Source: Perca fluviatilis
Lineage: Eukaryota > Chordata > Actinopteri > Perciformes > Percidae
Assembly: GCF_010015445.1 (NCBI RefSeq)
Contig: NC_053121.1
Coordinates: 31,195,934-31,259,933, forward strand
Direction: 5' to 3'
Length of the DNA: 64,000 nt
Under the pieces are notes generated by a model that searched no databases, was not told where the DNA came from, and saw only the letters and a list, made by a program, of their open reading frames with translations. A program made the position numbers and the translations under genes. Shown piece after piece: positions 60,753 through 64,000 of the stretch. Positions within the stretch are counted from its first letter, which is position 1. Every line of letters begins with the position of its first letter.

Positions 60753-62290
60753 CAGAGAGCTGGCTCTTGTTCTGGCTCCTGAAAGGTAATGAAAACCTTT
60801 GCAAGAGACCACTGTTTCTCTAACGCTGTTTCATTTAACTTCTTCCTTCCAATCTTGAATCTCACTTTGCCACAGCTGTCATCTGGTCCTGCTGTTTGTC
60901 TACCGTCGCAACACTGTCCATCTCTCTCCTCTGTTTTAATCTAATTTATTTGTACTTCTTATGTAACCAAACTCTTTAACACTTCTTTACAGCTTGTTTT
61001 AGGGCTTTTCTGCTCATAATGACTTTGCAGGAAAACCATCACGGTGAGAATTGCTAATTTTGGAATCACTAACGAACCATAAATGTCTTCACGGTATTTA
61101 TGTCTGACTACTTGTGACTGCTTAGTCAGTGTGCTGTAGAGGAGAGAAGCTGAATCTGCTTATGTGCTTGTTTTTGTCTTTGTTTGATGCTTATCGAGAT
61201 TAACATTTACAAACCAGTAAGTATTTAGGGACATATACTTTTAAAGACATAACGAAATGTCAAGGTTTCTCCCAAACGATATACAGCATTTTAGAATATA
61301 GCTTTTAATAACTGGAGGGAGATGCGTTATTTCTAGAGGACAGCAAGTTTTAAAATTTTAAAATTTTTTAGATTTTCCCAGTAGCACCATACGGTCTTTG
61401 AAAACCCTCCATGGAGCTTCATAAAAGACTTAACTGACTGCACTCTTATGCCTGTTATTTCACGAAACAGACAGAGCTGCATTAATCTCCTGGGCCATTC
61501 AAAAGAGAAAAAAACCATGACAGTATGTTTTGAATTATTCATTTAATATTTTATAAATCTAATTCACTTTTCTCCAATATTTGCCTTCCCAGTGCCCTCG
61601 AAAACTAGAACTAAAATACACTATAGTAAGTACGTTTGCCTTCTTACATTTTTTATTTAAGCCCTTTCCTTGAATGTGTTGCAATCGATCTAACAGCAGA
61701 AGGAGTTTTCCGGATTAATAGTCAGGAAGACAATGGTTCAGGACCTTGTTGTTAAGGTTTCCATTTAAGTAATTTACTCTTGTATCAAGTCTGAAAATCT
61801 AATTTTGAAGAACAAAAAGTCTGCCAAATTAGAGTTTGTAGCAATTACACCTGAATGGAGAATCAATCTCAAGAACAAAGGCTGCTGATCAATATTGTCA
61901 AGATGGAAGAAATAAAAAAAATCCTGGGCCGAAGTGATTTGTATTTGTAACAAGTGAGATTATTTCATCACACTAAAGTTCATTTATTTAATTTCAAGAC
62001 TTGTGAGGATTGATTAGTGGAGGAGGCTTGTGTAGTTTCCTGATATTATTATGTAAGAAAGCATTGACGCAAAAAGCAAAGTAGAGTTACAAAAAGCAGT
62101 AGAAGTTGTCCTAAAGTAGAGCAATGTACTGTATATTCGGTATATTTTGAGTTTACTAATCACATTTTTTCTTTCTTTCCATCTTTTTTTAAGCTGTTTG
62201 TTTCACGGGCCCTTGGACCAGAAGAAGCTCAATAAAAGCTAGTCTCTTACAACAGAAGAACACACAAAACCCTTCGGATGTTTTTTTTTT
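60753..62290 (+). other. prom1 3' UTR region and poly(A) signals
   Basis: AATAAA occurs at 61911-61916 and 62231-62236. A pyrimidine tract ending TTTTTTTAAG at 62193 could splice to a UTR exon that carries the second signal. An exon-like unit with acceptor TTGCCTTCCCAG and donor GTAAGT lies at 61593-61625. Which end is used cannot be told from sequence. Confidence 0.45.
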
Positions 62291-64000
62291 TTTTTTATCT
62301 TTAGCGATCAACTCAACCTCCTCAACCAGGAAGATTAAAGCCTCCTGCAGTTACCTGCTCCCCATCCAAGAAACTCTGCCTGCAGGACATCAAACTCTTC
62401 TCCTTACCTAAGCATCAATCTGAGCCAGGCTTGCTCTACTTCTTCTTTTTTTTTTTCTCCAAGGACTGCTGTGTCTGCGTTTACATTTGTTCGGACACAA
62501 AACCAACATGAAAAATATATCAGCAACAGGACATGACAATAACTCTGATGCCTGTTCATATTAATGTACTTATTTGTGCTTAAGAAGACAGTGGCTGAAA
62601 GGTCATCCGAAGGTCACGGTAAGCTGCTAGAGGAAACTTTTTCTTCTGCACATAGAATGGATGTATCACATTCAACACGTTAATACTAAAAGTGGAAAAG
62701 TATGTCATTACATCTGCAAAGCAAAAGGTGCAAATTAACATGAAATTCAATGTGTTATAAAGCACTGTTGGTTGGGAATGGCACATCCTTTTTAACTGCA
62801 GCATGTGTGAGTTGGTGGTTGTCAGTGTTCCTTAATGACTGAGAACGGGGTGATTTGAACAAAGTGGTAAAAATATAGAAAGAGGATGGTCCCAGGTGGA
62901 TTTGTGTGACTAATATAAAGAAATTTAGCATGACTTGTTGAAAAATGTTTACAATATTATAATTGGTTTTTGGGCGAATTGCAAATGACAGGTTGCCTTT
63001 CAGAAGTTTTTTTCACACTGGTTTTTGACAGTTATGCTCCTTCTCAAAAGGGAAAATCCACCAACCGATGCTCTTACACTGTTAAAATCGGTCACTAACA
63101 CTATACATGGTGTTTAAAATCTACTCTTTATTTAGGCTTTTTCAGCATACCCATTTTCCCCTAACCAGTGTAATCTACTCTTGTGCCAGGTCTTCATTTC
63201 CTACATTTCCCAGAATGGCTTTAAACAACTCTGAAAATAATAATAAAAATAATTATAGCCATTAAGACGAATGCATGTTAAAAGCATAACATGGCTTGTT
63301 GCTGCATTCAGATTTAATGTAAATGTCTGGGGCTGCTAATTTGTTTTAACATTGAACAAAGTGTTGGCACTAAATCCTGACTAAATGTAAAACTAGTAGT
63401 TCTTTGCACAGATTGATTTATTTGAATGGTTTTTGACACCGTAAAAAAGAAAAATCACAAAGATTAGAGAACTCGGACAACAACATTGCATTATGCGCAC
63501 GGAAATTAGTTTTAACTTTTTCTTTCCTGTCTTGGGAATCATCTTTGGGACCCTTCACATTTATCCTTGGAGCATTTAGGGAGCCTCACCCACAGTTTGG
63601 GTACCACTTATTTAGAAAGCTAAAAAGCACATCTTCATTGTAGCTCTGCTGGAAAAATCTGACCACAACATCCTGCCATCAAGGTTTTCGCCATTATTAC
63701 CAACAATACACCACAAAACAGCAAAATCCATCAACAAATGCATCACCAAATACAATTTTACCTTTAAGTGTTGGAGGTGGATTTTCCCTTAAGTCAAAGC
63801 ATAACTTCTTAATATATCACACACTATGACAAGTGTCAGGCTTATAGCTTGTTCCCTAGCTGATTTCAACTGAGTTCACTAACATGAGATTTTTACTGAG
63901 ATCTTTCTTGCTTTTCATAGTGATGATAAGTTTAAAGTGGAGAAATACTTTCTCAAGCCAAATTTCTTTTCTACTGTAGGTCTCAGGTCTTTAGTGGTCT
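62291..64000. other. Downstream sequence, no gene seen
   Basis: Contains a T-run (from 62281) and a T-rich block near 62447. No coding exon, RNA gene or clear transposon was recognised up to the window edge. No neighbouring gene is visible. Confidence 0.6.

Noticed and set aside
61029..61041. 13-nt exon-like unit between TTTGCAG and GTGAGA
   Set aside because: Splice-like flanks alone on a 13-nt unit beyond the stop codon are too weak; chance matches are frequent.

Overview
The window is eukaryotic and comes from a teleost fish, probably a percomorph. It is AT-rich and intron-dominated, full of CA/TG microsatellites, and carries several short inverted-repeat transposon families that I recognise from fish genomes. 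It contains one identifiable protein-coding gene, on the + strand: a prominin-1 (prom1/CD133) orthologue, a five-pass membrane glycoprotein of plasma-membrane protrusions and photoreceptor discs. Prom1a and prom1b cannot be told apart from the sequence alone. No tRNA, rRNA, CRISPR array or second host gene was recognised.

Layout. Positions 1-18773 hold no recognisable coding exon. This is most likely intron 1 (or the 5' flank), and the signal-peptide exon is not visible and probably lies upstream. From 18774 to 60752 I placed 25 consecutive coding exons whose splice phases all agree and whose translation is colinear with vertebrate prominin-1 from just after the first extracellular segment to the C-terminus (about 814 codons plus stop). 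I number them 2 to 27 on the assumption that the signal-peptide exon is exon 1, and reserve number 19 for an 18-nt optional microexon. The longest introns are intron 4 (14.8 kb) and intron 3 (4.4 kb). Positions 60753-64000 are 3' UTR and downstream sequence.

What is unusual. (1) The gene carries the known 27-nt microexon (exon 3). It also has an 18-nt in-frame microexon at 54573-54590, with Musashi-type motifs just downstream, that fits the position of the photoreceptor-associated facultative exon, and a 24-nt in-frame microexon candidate at 40766-40789. (2) Introns 13 and 14 both start with GC instead of GT. (3) Every junction after exon 24 is phase 2, and several candidate alternative terminal exons with their own stops lie among them, so the cytoplasmic tail can be varied freely. 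(4) A strong cryptic donor inside exon 8 would remove exactly 57 codons in frame.

Mobile DNA is all short and non-autonomous or decayed: hAT-type MITEs with 8-10 bp target duplications, a TTAA-flanked element with long inverted arms plus a second truncated copy, a PIF/Harbinger remnant with a nonsense-interrupted transposase, and a MITE nested in another MITE. Apart from the splicing features I found nothing that amounts to a new system.
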